NCBI RefSeq assembly: GCF_042214795.1
Contig: NZ_CP090177.1
Location: 1,116,001 to 1,180,000, forward strand
Source of the DNA: Arcobacter iocasae
GTDB lineage: Bacteria; Campylobacterota; Campylobacteria; Campylobacterales; Arcobacteraceae
Direction: 5' to 3'
Length of the DNA stretch: 64,000 nt
The notes below the pieces were generated by a model, which saw nothing but the letters and a program-made list of their open reading frames with translations, had not been told where the DNA came from and did no database searches. Position 1 is the stretch's first letter. Every line of letters begins with the position of its first letter. Below are positions 44,308 to 53,026 of this stretch, one piece after another. The translations under genes were made by a program, and so were the position numbers.

Positions 44308-44415
44308 GTCCCTCAATTTTAAAAGGGACCTTTTTTATTTAATGTCTTCTTTTCATCATGGGAATTAAATTCCCATTAAAAGAAGCAAAACCTAAAGAAG
44401 GCAACGAGTTGCCTT
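44308..44415 (-). promoter_or_regulatory. Three hairpins between the hydratase and lyase genes
   Basis: In transcript order (minus): AAGGCAA/TTGCCTT with a four-base loop (44398-44415); a two-part hairpin, outer CTTCTTTT/AAAAGAAG and inner ATGGGAAT/ATTCCCAT (44346-44385); and GTCCC/GGGAC (44308-44329) just before the lyase ribosome-binding site. Other gaps in this operon are about 10 bases, so this spacer is likely an mRNA processing, attenuation or stability element. Confidence 0.45.
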
Positions 44416-44426
44416 TTGCCTTAACT

Positions 44427-45491
44427 CTATTTTTGTTTTTTTGGTATAACTACTGTGTAGTCTAAGTCTAATACAACTTCTTTTTTATACTTTCCATTTT
44501 CATCAAAAGTACTTGTAAAAGTCTCTGGTCTTTGGTTTTTAAGTGCTACTGTTCGAAGTCGCAATAATCCCAAATCTTCTCTTTCATGATTAATTGTTTC
44601 AATTACTTCAGTAAAGGCATAAATAGTATCTCCTGCATATGTTGGATTGGCATGAGCTCCACTATTTATTGAGTAAATCCATTGGGCATTTTGTAAGCCA
44701 TTAAAGGAAATACTTCTAGCTATTGAAATAACATGTCCCCCATACATAAGTCTTTGACCCATTGGTGTGCTTTTCATCATAAAATCATCAAAATGTACTT
44801 TTGCATTATTTTGATAAAGTTTAGTTGCTAAGGTATGATCGCTATTATCAATAGTAATACCTTCTGCGTGATTTAATCTCTCACCTGCTTCATAGTCTTC
44901 AAAAAAATAAACTCCACCTGTAACATCAGTGTTTATATCTTTTAAAACTGGAATATTTATCTCTTGTGCTATGGTTTGAGTTTTTGCAAAAGTTGGAACA
45001 GTATTTATTCCACTCATTTCACCTTTATTTCTTTTGTGAACCATAACCCATCTTTTAAGATTTAAAACCTCATTTTCATCTTGGTTGTATCCAATAGAGT
45101 GCACATAAACCACTCCACTTTTACCATTTGAATTCTCTTTTAAACCTATGATTTCAGTCTCAAGTCTTACTGTATCTCCTACAAATACGGGATTTGGGAA
45201 AGACACTTCGGCATAACCTAAATTTGCAATTGCATTTAAAGAGATATCTTGAACAGATTTTCCAAAGGTCAAATGAAACATCAATAAATCATCAAGTGGT
45301 TTTTTATCATATCCCATTTCTTGAGCTAAGATATCCGATGAATTTAGAGAAAATCTACTTCCAGTTAAGGCGATGTAAAAAGATACATCACCATCACTTA
45401 TTGTTCGAGGAAGAGGATGAATTATTTTTTGACCAATTTTAAAATCTTCAAAGAAGTTTCCAAAATTGATTTTAGTGCTTATTTTAGACAT
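44427..45491 (-). CDS. MaoC-type hydratase, mesaconyl-CoA hydratase (beta-methylmalyl-CoA dehydratase)-like
   Basis: A 354-residue protein with two hot-dog (MaoC-like) halves, about 10-150 and 195-345. The opening GNFFEDFKIGQKI, the PRTISDGDVSFYIALTGSRF stretch (in part), DDLLMFHLTFGKSVQDISLN, ANLGYAEVSFP and NLKRWVMVHKR closely fit my memory of mesaconyl-CoA hydratases, which interconvert mesaconyl-C1-CoA and beta-methylmalyl-CoA in the ethylmalonyl-CoA and methylaspartate pathways. It lies nine bases after the ligase-lyase fusion gene. Mesaconyl-C4-CoA or itaconyl-CoA hydration is an alternative. Confidence 0.75.
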   Translation of the reverse strand: MSKISTKINFGNFFEDFKIGQKIIHPLPRTISDGDVSFYIALTGSRFSLNSSDILAQEMGYDKKPLDDLLMFHLTFGKSVQDISLNAIANLGYAEVSFPNPVFVGDTVRLETEIIGLKENSNGKSGVVYVHSIGYNQDENEVLNLKRWVMVHKRNKGEMSGINTVPTFAKTQTIAQEINIPVLKDINTDVTGGVYFFEDYEAGERLNHAEGITIDNSDHTLATKLYQNNAKVHFDDFMMKSTPMGQRLMYGGHVISIARSISFNGLQNAQWIYSINSGAHANPTYAGDTIYAFTEVIETINHEREDLGLLRLRTVALKNQRPETFTSTFDENGKYKKEVVLDLDYTVVIPKKQK

Positions 45492-45500
45492 TTTTCTTCC

Positions 45501-48020
45501 TTATTTACCAAATAAATTTTGACCTAAAGATTTGTATGTTTCATAAAGTGTTATCATCTTTTTAGCCCATTTTATTCTACTTATATCCACAAGTTTATCT
45601 TGATATAAAATAACTTCTTTACCATCTTTTACAGCATCTTCATATAAAGAAATCATCTCTTCATACTCTTTTACCTCTTCTCTTTTTGGAGTAAAGATAT
45701 CATTTATATACTCTATTTGCACAGGATGAACTAAAGCTTTTCCATCAAATCCTAAATCAAAGGCATCTTTTGTAGAATCTTCACAAGCAAACTCATCATG
45801 TACATCATAATGTGGTCCATCAATTACTACTTTATCATAAGCTTTAGCAGCAAGTGCTATTTGTGAGAGATAATTAATAATAGCTTTTGAACCTTTTTTA
45901 ACATCTATTTGCAGTCTATTTGCAAGTTTATTAGAACCTGCAACTACTACTTCTACTCTAGACGATGCAGCACATATTTCTTGGATATTTAGAACTGACA
46001 ATGGCGACTCTATCATTATCATCATTGTTAATTCTGGGTTTACCTCATCAATTAATTTTGCTGCTTCTAAAACATCTTCTTTATTATCAATTTTAGAAAA
46101 AAGTATTCCATCTAGTTCTATCTCTTTTGCTAGTTGTAAATCTTTTTGTAAATCTTCACTTCCTAAATTATTTACTCTAAGAATTCTTTCTGATTCTCCG
46201 AATTTTGAACCCTCTTCTTTAAATACTTCTTTTAATACAACTCTTCCTGCTTCTCTTTGTTCCATCAAAATAGCTTCCATATCAAAAATCAAAGTATCAG
46301 CTAAAACTGTTTTTGCTTTTTGTACATACTTTTTATTATATGAAGGAACATATAAAAGTGATCTTCTTGCTTTATATTCAACAAGTTCTTCTCCTACACT
46401 TAAAGCAACTTCTTGTTCATGTATGTTTTTTACAAGTTGTTTTCTTAAAACCTTACCATTTTTAGTTCTTGGATAATCACTCATAGCAAAGATTCTCTTA
46501 GGCGCTTTATATTTTGCCAAGTTATCTTGAGAATATTTTAAAATCTCAGCCTCTTCTTCTTGGCTTAAAGGTTTATGTCCAATCACTGCAATGGCAACTA
46601 ATGTTTTATCTTTTTCAATATCTAAACCAAACGCTACACAATCAGCAACTTTATCATGAGTTTTTACAACTCTTTCAATCTCATGTGGAGATACTCTAAA
46701 TCCAAAGGTATTGATAATGTCATCTTTTCTACCTATGAACCAAATATAACCATCTTTGTCTTTTTTAGCATAATCACCTGTGAAAAAGTATCCATCATGT
46801 TTAGCTTTTGATGTCTCATCATCCAATTGCCAATACTCTAAAAATAACCCTGGATCATCAACTCCTATACAAATCATTCCCTCTTCTTCAGTATCTACTT
46901 CTTCTAAAGTATTTGGATCTATTAGTTTTACGATATGGCCTGGTTGTACAAAACCTGCACTTCCTGGTCTAATTGGATTATTAACAGAGTGTGATATATA
47001 ATAAGAACATTCACTCATACCTATTGCTTCATAAATATCTTGTTTAAATCTTTCTCTCCAAAGTCCTAACATCTCATCTGATAAATGCTCACCTGCACTC
47101 ATGCAGTATCTTAAACTTGGGCAATCTTCAATCGTTGTTTTTGTTTTTTGGATAATTTGTCTATAAATAGTTGGAACTCCAATAAAAATAGTACATTTAT
47201 GTTTTTTAATTAAATTTATCCAAGTTGAAGCATCATTTGCACCTTCATATGCAATAACTGTGTGACCATTGTATAAAGGGTCCATCAATGCAGAACCTAA
47301 AACATAAGTCCAGTTAAACTTCCCAGAGTGCATGATTCTGTCATTTTCTTTAAAGTTAAACCAATACTCAGTTGCAGGTGTTCTTCCCACAAGTGATCTA
47401 TGTGAATGTAAAACACCCTTTGGATAACCAGTCGTTCCTGATGTATATACTAAATATGCTGGCTCACCTGATTTTGATTTGTAGTGATTTGGTGTTGCAT
47501 CACCATTTTTTAAAATCTCATTTAAAGAATATACATTTATACCCTTTGGTTTTTTAAGATCATCAACACTATCAATTGCTGCTACAATTATTGTTTTTAG
47601 ATTATCTACATTTTCTAAATATGGAACTAAGTTCTCATACATAGTTGCAGATAACACTATAGCACTTGCTTGTGAATCTTCTGCAAGATACTTAACCTCA
47701 GAACCACTTAAAAGTGTAGAAGTAGGAACTGCAATAATTCCAGCTTTTATTGCACCAAAAAATGAAATTGGATAAGCCAATGAATTTTTTAAACAAACTA
47801 AAACTCTATCTCTAGCACCAATTCCAATACTTGTAAGGAAATTTGCAACTTGGTCAGATTTTTTAGCTAAATCTTTATATGTTATTTCATCAGTACCTAA
47901 TTTATCATCTTCTATAACCATTGCAGTACTATTCTCTTTTGGTGTTCCCAAATGAGCTGATGTACAAGCAACCCCGATATTTAAAAATTCAGGTACTTCG
48001 ATTTTAATAGTTGAACTCAT
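45501..48020 (-). CDS. Acyl-CoA synthetase fused to a CitE-like lyase domain
   Basis: An 839-residue fusion. Residues 1-535 form an AMP-forming acyl-CoA ligase: P-loop YTSGTTGYPKG (192-202), GMSEC (334-338), TGD (414-416), GRKDD (430-434) and catalytic Lys523 in NGKVLRK. Residues about 550-839 are a CitE/malyl-CoA-lyase-like barrel starting RRSLLYVPS and ending with GKALVHPVQIEYINDIFTP (in part). The lyase part keeps Glu582 and Glu671 but has DMEA (580-583) for the usual DLED and GSN (Asn697) where a metal-binding Asp is expected, so its activity may be altered or lost. The ligase probably activates a dicarboxylate such as mesaconate (inference from the neighbours). Confidence 0.82.
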   Translation of the reverse strand: MSSTIKIEVPEFLNIGVACTSAHLGTPKENSTAMVIEDDKLGTDEITYKDLAKKSDQVANFLTSIGIGARDRVLVCLKNSLAYPISFFGAIKAGIIAVPTSTLLSGSEVKYLAEDSQASAIVLSATMYENLVPYLENVDNLKTIIVAAIDSVDDLKKPKGINVYSLNEILKNGDATPNHYKSKSGEPAYLVYTSGTTGYPKGVLHSHRSLVGRTPATEYWFNFKENDRIMHSGKFNWTYVLGSALMDPLYNGHTVIAYEGANDASTWINLIKKHKCTIFIGVPTIYRQIIQKTKTTIEDCPSLRYCMSAGEHLSDEMLGLWRERFKQDIYEAIGMSECSYYISHSVNNPIRPGSAGFVQPGHIVKLIDPNTLEEVDTEEEGMICIGVDDPGLFLEYWQLDDETSKAKHDGYFFTGDYAKKDKDGYIWFIGRKDDIINTFGFRVSPHEIERVVKTHDKVADCVAFGLDIEKDKTLVAIAVIGHKPLSQEEEAEILKYSQDNLAKYKAPKRIFAMSDYPRTKNGKVLRKQLVKNIHEQEVALSVGEELVEYKARRSLLYVPSYNKKYVQKAKTVLADTLIFDMEAILMEQREAGRVVLKEVFKEEGSKFGESERILRVNNLGSEDLQKDLQLAKEIELDGILFSKIDNKEDVLEAAKLIDEVNPELTMMIMIESPLSVLNIQEICAASSRVEVVVAGSNKLANRLQIDVKKGSKAIINYLSQIALAAKAYDKVVIDGPHYDVHDEFACEDSTKDAFDLGFDGKALVHPVQIEYINDIFTPKREEVKEYEEMISLYEDAVKDGKEVILYQDKLVDISRIKWAKKMITLYETYKSLGQNLFGK

Positions 48021-48032
48021 ATTATCTCCTTA

Positions 48033-49166
48033 CTATATTTGACCATAAGGCCAGTTTTCTTTAAATGTATGTAACGGCATTTTATTTAATACTGTTAAGG
48101 CAAAAGCTTGATCTTCTTTACTTAAACTTCTTAAGGCATAACCTCTTAGAAGATTTTGTAATGACTTACCAAACATCGGAGGATCTAACATCTCACCTTT
48201 ATATCTAATAGCTCCACTTAAAAGTGCATCTGCTTCAATTGCAGCACTTAAGATTTCTATATCTTTTGCTGTCTCTTTTGGACTTGGAGTAAAAGCAACT
48301 TTACAAACATTTATATGATTTGGAGTAATAACTTGTTTACCTGTTAATCCCATAGCTGTTTCTCTTTTAGCATGTTCATAAACATGTCTTGAAGCATTAT
48401 CACCGTGTAAATCTAACCATCTTCTAATATCTTTTTTCTCAACACAAGAATCAGGTAATGAATTAGGAGTAAGTAAAACTTCAACCCCTCCAATTACACC
48501 TTTTCCTTTTATTCTAGCTTCCATTGTAAGCATATTAAAGAAAGTTTCTAACTCATCAATCCAACCCTCAGGTGTGATTTTATATGCCATTGCTTTTGAA
48601 AAGTCATGGATACCAAATACCACATGTTGTACAGTTGAATGACTCATAAGTCTATCAGCTATTTGAAGTGATTTTGGATGCTCAATGATTGGTTGAATTT
48701 GTAAATTACTACCAATAGAAACTAACCAAGAAGATAAATCTCTAATCTCAGCATCTCCATAAACTTCACCAGCTTTTGCTAATACAATTGCATCAATATA
48801 TTTATGAACTTGCTTTAACATTTTTAAATCTTCTTCATACTCATCTGTTCTAAAAGGGTTGATTCTAATAGCTATTTGAAAATCTCTTTGTGGAAATTTT
48901 GGTAACTCTTGAATCAAAAGTTCCCTACTCATAGCTTTTTGTCTACAACCATCTTCTAAGTCAAATAACACTGTATGTGCTTTTGTTTTATAAGCATGTT
49001 TTTGAAGTCTAAGCTTTGCTTGCTCCATAGTCTCATAGCTTCCATCTAGTGGATTAAACTTAATTGGAGGATAATATATTTGAATCCCTGGCCAATATCC
49101 ACCAAGTACTGGTTTCAAATCGTCATTTGCCGTTAATTTTGATAAATCTATTACAGAAGAAGTCAT
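48033..49166 (-). CDS. HpcH/HpaI (CitE-like) CoA-ester lyase, first gene of operon
   Basis: A 377-residue lyase of the same superfamily as the two other lyase domains in this operon, but clearly diverged from both. It has DLED (69-72), Glu162 (PIIEHPKS) and Asp188 (GIHDFS), so the metal site is intact. An N-terminal extension of about 60 residues contains YWPGIQIYYPP. The closing TPNHINVCKVAFTPSP resembles the usual HPxQI-x-N-x-x-F-x-P motif. ATG at 49166 follows AAAGG. It faces the IclR regulator gene across a 350-base control region. The substrate is not fixed by sequence. Confidence 0.78.
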   Translation of the reverse strand: MTSSVIDLSKLTANDDLKPVLGGYWPGIQIYYPPIKFNPLDGSYETMEQAKLRLQKHAYKTKAHTVLFDLEDGCRQKAMSRELLIQELPKFPQRDFQIAIRINPFRTDEYEEDLKMLKQVHKYIDAIVLAKAGEVYGDAEIRDLSSWLVSIGSNLQIQPIIEHPKSLQIADRLMSHSTVQHVVFGIHDFSKAMAYKITPEGWIDELETFFNMLTMEARIKGKGVIGGVEVLLTPNSLPDSCVEKKDIRRWLDLHGDNASRHVYEHAKRETAMGLTGKQVITPNHINVCKVAFTPSPKETAKDIEILSAAIEADALLSGAIRYKGEMLDPPMFGKSLQNLLRGYALRSLSKEDQAFALTVLNKMPLHTFKENWPYGQI

Positions 49167-49516
49167 GATATTTACCTTTATGTTTTTCTTTTTGTAAGGG
49201 AATTAATCCATAGGTAAAATAAGCTCATATATAAATTTTATTATTAGTTTTTAAATTAAGGAATATTTTATAAGTTCTCCTAGATGCCATTTTATAGGCT
49301 TTATATGAAACATCTCAAAAGTGAGTTTCACATAGTGAGAAAATTTTTGCAATAAATCTTGCAATCCAAAATAAAACTTTTGCAATTATTTAATTAAATG
49401 TTACTTTTAGTCAAATAAAGATTCTTTAAGTGAAAATTAAACATACAAAGACAAAAACAAAAGCAATTTAAATAAAAAATGTTAAAATATATAAAATCAA
49501 ATACAAAGATACTATA
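49167..49516. promoter_or_regulatory. Divergent control region of the lyase operon and the IclR gene
   Basis: 350 bases, no gene. It contains an inverted repeat (TGAAAC 49306-49311 / GTTTCA 49325-49330) and three direct copies of TTGCAAT (49347-49353, 49359-49365, 49380-49386), spaced 12 and 21 bases apart. These are candidate binding sites for the divergent IclR-family regulator. No single promoter stands out. Confidence 0.5.
49347..49386 (+). repeat. Three TTGCAAT direct repeats (candidate operator)
   Basis: TTGCAAT three times in 40 bases in one orientation, in DNA that is otherwise A/T runs. TTGCAA is itself self-complementary, so each copy is a small palindrome. Spacing of 12 and 21 bases is close to one and two helical turns. 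Confidence 0.4.
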
Positions 49517-50242
49517 TTGCAAAATCAAAATAAGTCATTAACAAAAGGTTTGTTGATTTTAAAATCAATTATGAATTCAAGCAAACCTTTAACAGCTAAT
49601 TTTTTATGTCAAACCCATGATATAGACAAAAGTACAATGTCAAGACTTATCACCACTTTGGTAAATGAAGGGTTTATTGAATATGTTGAAAACTCTAAGG
49701 AGATAATTTTAAGTGATATTATGAATAATATATCACAAATAGAAGCTAGAGATAAAATAGTTGAGAAAACAAGAACCTTACTTGATGAAATATTTTATTT
49801 AACTCAAGAGTGTTCATATATAGGAATACTTGAAAAAGATGCCGTTTTATATTTAAATCAAGTGGACAAATCAAATAGAGTTTTAAAAACAAAAGACTCA
49901 ATAGGTCTACATGCCCCACTACATGCAAATGCCTTTGGAAAAGTTTTGTTAGCATATGAAAATGTTGATTTGAAAACTTTAGATCTAAAAAAATACACAG
50001 CAAATACAATCACTACAGTTACTAGATTAAAAAAAGAGATTGAAGAAGTGAAACAAAGAGGTTATGCTATTGGTTTTGAAGAGTATGAATTTGGACTTTT
50101 CTCAATAGCTGTTCCATATTTCAATAATAAAAAAGAGTTTGTAGGGACAGTTGGAATATCTGGCTTATCTGCAAGAGTAAATAAAGAAAAATCCCATGAA
50201 TTAGGTAAAAAGATATTTGATTTAGTTAATCCTGTAATCTAA
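49517..50242 (+). CDS. IclR-family transcriptional regulator
   Basis: A 241-residue regulator with an N-terminal winged helix (about 5-65: KGLLILKSIMNSSKPLTANFL, then DKSTMSRLITTLVNEGFIE, partly quoted) and a C-terminal IclR effector-binding domain (about 75-240: GLHAPLHANAFGKVLLAY, GYAIGFEEYEFGLFSIAVPYF in part, GISGL). The start must be TTG at 49517: the nearest ATG upstream is out of frame, and the next in-frame ATG would cut the DNA-binding helix. It is divergent from the lyase operon, which it very likely controls, with a CoA ester, keto acid or dicarboxylate as effector (inference). Confidence 0.88.
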   Translation: MQNQNKSLTKGLLILKSIMNSSKPLTANFLCQTHDIDKSTMSRLITTLVNEGFIEYVENSKEIILSDIMNNISQIEARDKIVEKTRTLLDEIFYLTQECSYIGILEKDAVLYLNQVDKSNRVLKTKDSIGLHAPLHANAFGKVLLAYENVDLKTLDLKKYTANTITTVTRLKKEIEEVKQRGYAIGFEEYEFGLFSIAVPYFNNKKEFVGTVGISGLSARVNKEKSHELGKKIFDLVNPVI

Positions 50243-50625
50243 TCTTTTTTTATTTTTATTAAGACTTGATTTTTTTTATCTCTAAAAATTACATCTTTTT
50301 TATTGCTATTAAAAATAGATTCTAAAAAACTATCTTCATAAGAACTACTCAAATATTTTTTATTAAACTCTTTTAAACTTTCACACTCAAAAGTAGAAGT
50401 ACAAACTCTATCTTTATATATTTTCATATCTAAGACTGTTTTCCCTACACTATAAATTTGCACTTGAGTATAATTTTCAAACTTAGAAATAAAGCCTTTA
50501 TCATAAAACTTCATAACAGGTGTTTTTATAAGAATCGTTGCACTTGTGGAGTTTATAACTTGTCTTGATGCACAAGATGAAAGTAAAAAAGTAATAAAAA
50601 TAATACTAATAATTTTTTTAATCAA
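50239..50625 (-). CDS. Small hypothetical lipoprotein (128 aa)
   Basis: Signal peptide with lipobox LSSC (Cys18 lipidated), followed by about 110 residues of unrecognised, Lys- and Ser-rich sequence with two further Cys in RVCTSTFEC. Function unknown. It converges with the IclR gene and overlaps its end by four bases. Confidence 0.65.
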   Translation of the reverse strand: MIKKIISIIFITFLLSSCASRQVINSTSATILIKTPVMKFYDKGFISKFENYTQVQIYSVGKTVLDMKIYKDRVCTSTFECESLKEFNKKYLSSSYEDSFLESIFNSNKKDVIFRDKKNQVLIKIKKD

Positions 50626-50831
50626 ATATAGTTCCTTTTAATTTAAAAATGATTTTACAATAATACTTTCAAAAAAGCTACATCTTAAACTACTATTATA
50701 AAATTAAAAGTACCACATTACATTAAAGTCATATGAACACATAATTAAGTTGTATTAAAGAATATACTTAAAGGATAAAATTTAAATTAACTTAATTCTA
50801 AAACTAAAAACTTGACATTGAAAGAGTACAA

Positions 50832-51860
50832 ATGCACTATATAAAACAACAGCACATAAAAGATTTAATTTATATACTAATCTTTTCAATTTTAATGTTA
50901 CTACTTCTATTAAAAGTTAATGCTTTTGATTTGTTGATAAAATACACAAGAGCACATGAAGAATACCAATTAGATGAAGTTATTTTACTTGTACTTATTT
51001 CATCATTTAGTTTTATTTGGTTTTCTCTAAGAAGGCTAAAAGAACTTAAAATATTAAAAGATAAACTTTCTGTTCAAAACAATAAACTCGAAGAAAAAAT
51101 AAAAAAAGAGTTAAAAACATCCCTAGAAAAAGAAAAGATTTTATTCAAACAAGCAAGAATGGCTCTTATGGGTGAGATGATTAATCACATTAGCCACCAA
51201 TGGAAACAACCCTTAAGCGTTATTAGAATGTCAAATACTCTACTTGAAATTAGTAGAGATAAGTTATACCATGTAAATGAAAACGATTTAGATGAAGCTA
51301 TAAAAAATATTGATAATTCTGTTCAAAACTTATCAGACACAATTGATGATTTTAGAGATTTTTTTCAAATAAATAAACAAATAACACAGTTCAGTCTTAC
51401 AAAGGTATTTAATAAAGTACTCAAATTAATTGAAAATCACTATAAGAACTCTCACATAATAATACACAAAAATATAGAACATGAAAATGCCTATGGATTT
51501 GAAAGTGATATATTACAAGTATTACTTAACATATTAAGAAATGCAAAAGACGAACTTGAAAGAAAAGATTTAAAACTAAAGAGACATTTGTTTATAAATG
51601 TATACAGAGAAAATGAACAAATCATAATCAAAATTAAAGACAATGGTGGAGGAATAAAAGAAGAAAATTTAAATAAACTATTTGAAGCTTATTTCATTAG
51701 TGAAGAAAATAGTGAAAACCTAGGTACAGGTCTATATATGTGCAAACAAATAATTACTAATATGAAAGGACAATTAAGCGTAATAAATAGTGAATATGAG
51801 TTTGAAAATGAACATTACAAAGGTGCTGAATTTATCATTTCTATTCCTATAAATAATTAA
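50832..51860 (+). CDS. Sensor histidine kinase, membrane-bound, orphan
   Basis: A 342-residue kinase. Two membrane segments (about 11-28 and 49-66) enclose only about 20 residues, so there is little or no periplasmic sensor. A coiled coil (about 68-105) leads to the phospho-acceptor box MGEMINHISHQWKQPL (His122), then the ATPase domain with NAKDE (N box), DNGGGI and GTGLYMCKQ. The HQWKQPL form is a kinase subgroup common in Campylobacterota. No response regulator gene is adjacent. An in-membrane or cytoplasmic signal is the best guess. Confidence 0.85.
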   Translation: MHYIKQQHIKDLIYILIFSILMLLLLLKVNAFDLLIKYTRAHEEYQLDEVILLVLISSFSFIWFSLRRLKELKILKDKLSVQNNKLEEKIKKELKTSLEKEKILFKQARMALMGEMINHISHQWKQPLSVIRMSNTLLEISRDKLYHVNENDLDEAIKNIDNSVQNLSDTIDDFRDFFQINKQITQFSLTKVFNKVLKLIENHYKNSHIIIHKNIEHENAYGFESDILQVLLNILRNAKDELERKDLKLKRHLFINVYRENEQIIIKIKDNGGGIKEENLNKLFEAYFISEENSENLGTGLYMCKQIITNMKGQLSVINSEYEFENEHYKGAEFIISIPINN

Positions 51861-51925
51861 CTTGAAACTCATTCTAAAACGCTTATAAGCTAAGCACATT
51901 ATTTGGAGATTTAATAATTTTTTAC

Positions 51926-51931
51926 TATAAT
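51926..51931 (+). promoter_or_regulatory. Promoter -10 box for queH
   Basis: Consensus TATAAT, 21 bases before the queH ATG and preceded by a T-run (ATTTTTTAC); typical for the phylum. Confidence 0.55.
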
Positions 51932-51952
51932 GCGATTAAATAAAGGATTTAA

Positions 51953-53026
51953 ATGCTCGTTCACATATGTTGTTCCGTTGATAGTCACTATTTTTTAGAA
52001 AGACTACAACAAGATTTCCCCGATGAAAAATTAGTTGGTTTTTTTTATGACCCTAATATTCATCCTTACAATGAATACTTACTAAGACTAAAAGATGTTG
52101 AATACTCTTGCCATAAATTAAATATAGAATTAATAGAAGGTCCATATAACCTTGAAGAGTGGTTAAGAAAAGTAAAAGGACTAGAAAATGAACCTGAAAA
52201 AGGGGATAGATGTACAGTTTGTTATGATGATAGATTAGAAACTAGTGTAAAAAAAGCTGTTGAATTAGGTCATAATAAATTTACTACAACTCTACTTATC
52301 TCACCAAAAAAATCACAAGAAAAATTAGAAATAATTGGAGCCGATTTAGAAAAAAAATATGGTTTACAATGGATTTTCAAAGATTATAGAAGTGGTAGAG
52401 GAATGGAAGAGCAAGCAAAAGTTGTAAAAGAGAACTCCTTTTATAGACAAAATTACTGTGGTTGTTTATTTGGATTAGCTCCCCAAAGAGAACAACAAGA
52501 TAAACTTATGGATGAGATGTTTTTACCTATTTCAAACCAAATTTTACCCCAATCAATAGAGTATCGACTGGAGTTATATAATAATAGAACAAATTTAGAT
52601 GAGACAAATATTCCATATAAAATAGTAAAACAAAAATTTCTAAACTATAGACTTTTAAATGCAAAAGTTAAAGTAGATAAAGAAGTTATTCCTTCATACT
52701 TTTTATGTTACTCAACAATAAATAAAGGAAGAACAAACGGAAAAATAGCATTTGAGAAAGCAGAAATACACTACTTAAATAAAGATGAAGTAAAAATCAT
52801 CACAATTGATACTTTTAATGACTTTACTCAATCTCATTATAAAGATGTAAAAGACTTGATGTATCATCCTTTAACTTTTGAAGCTGAATTGAAAATTAGA
52901 GATAAAATCACTCAAAATCCTTATGGATTATCTGCAATTATAGTTGTTGATGAAATAAGTGAAGGAAAATATGAGATTACTATTGATGCAAAAACTTATG
53001 AAGATGTAAAAGAGGTAATTATATAA
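51953..53026 (+). CDS. queH: Epoxyqueuosine reductase QueH, with C-terminal extension
   Basis: QueH (DUF208) performs the last step of the queuosine tRNA modification, replacing the B12-dependent QueG. The Fe-S and metal cysteines are Cys6-Cys7 (HICCSVDS), Cys87 and Cys90 (RCTVCYDDR) and Cys169, Cys171 (NYCGC). The DPNIHP and SPKKSQEKL stretches also fit. The QueH part ends near residue 180; about 175 further residues form an unrecognised C-terminal domain with no obvious motif. The TAA is followed at once by the lpxB ATG, so the two are co-translated. Confidence 0.85.
   Translation: MLVHICCSVDSHYFLERLQQDFPDEKLVGFFYDPNIHPYNEYLLRLKDVEYSCHKLNIELIEGPYNLEEWLRKVKGLENEPEKGDRCTVCYDDRLETSVKKAVELGHNKFTTTLLISPKKSQEKLEIIGADLEKKYGLQWIFKDYRSGRGMEEQAKVVKENSFYRQNYCGCLFGLAPQREQQDKLMDEMFLPISNQILPQSIEYRLELYNNRTNLDETNIPYKIVKQKFLNYRLLNAKVKVDKEVIPSYFLCYSTINKGRTNGKIAFEKAEIHYLNKDEVKIITIDTFNDFTQSHYKDVKDLMYHPLTFEAELKIRDKITQNPYGLSAIIVVDEISEGKYEITIDAKTYEDVKEVII

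Noticed and set aside
49479..49516. ATG at 49479 as the IclR start
   Set aside because: It is 38 bases upstream and out of frame with the regulator.
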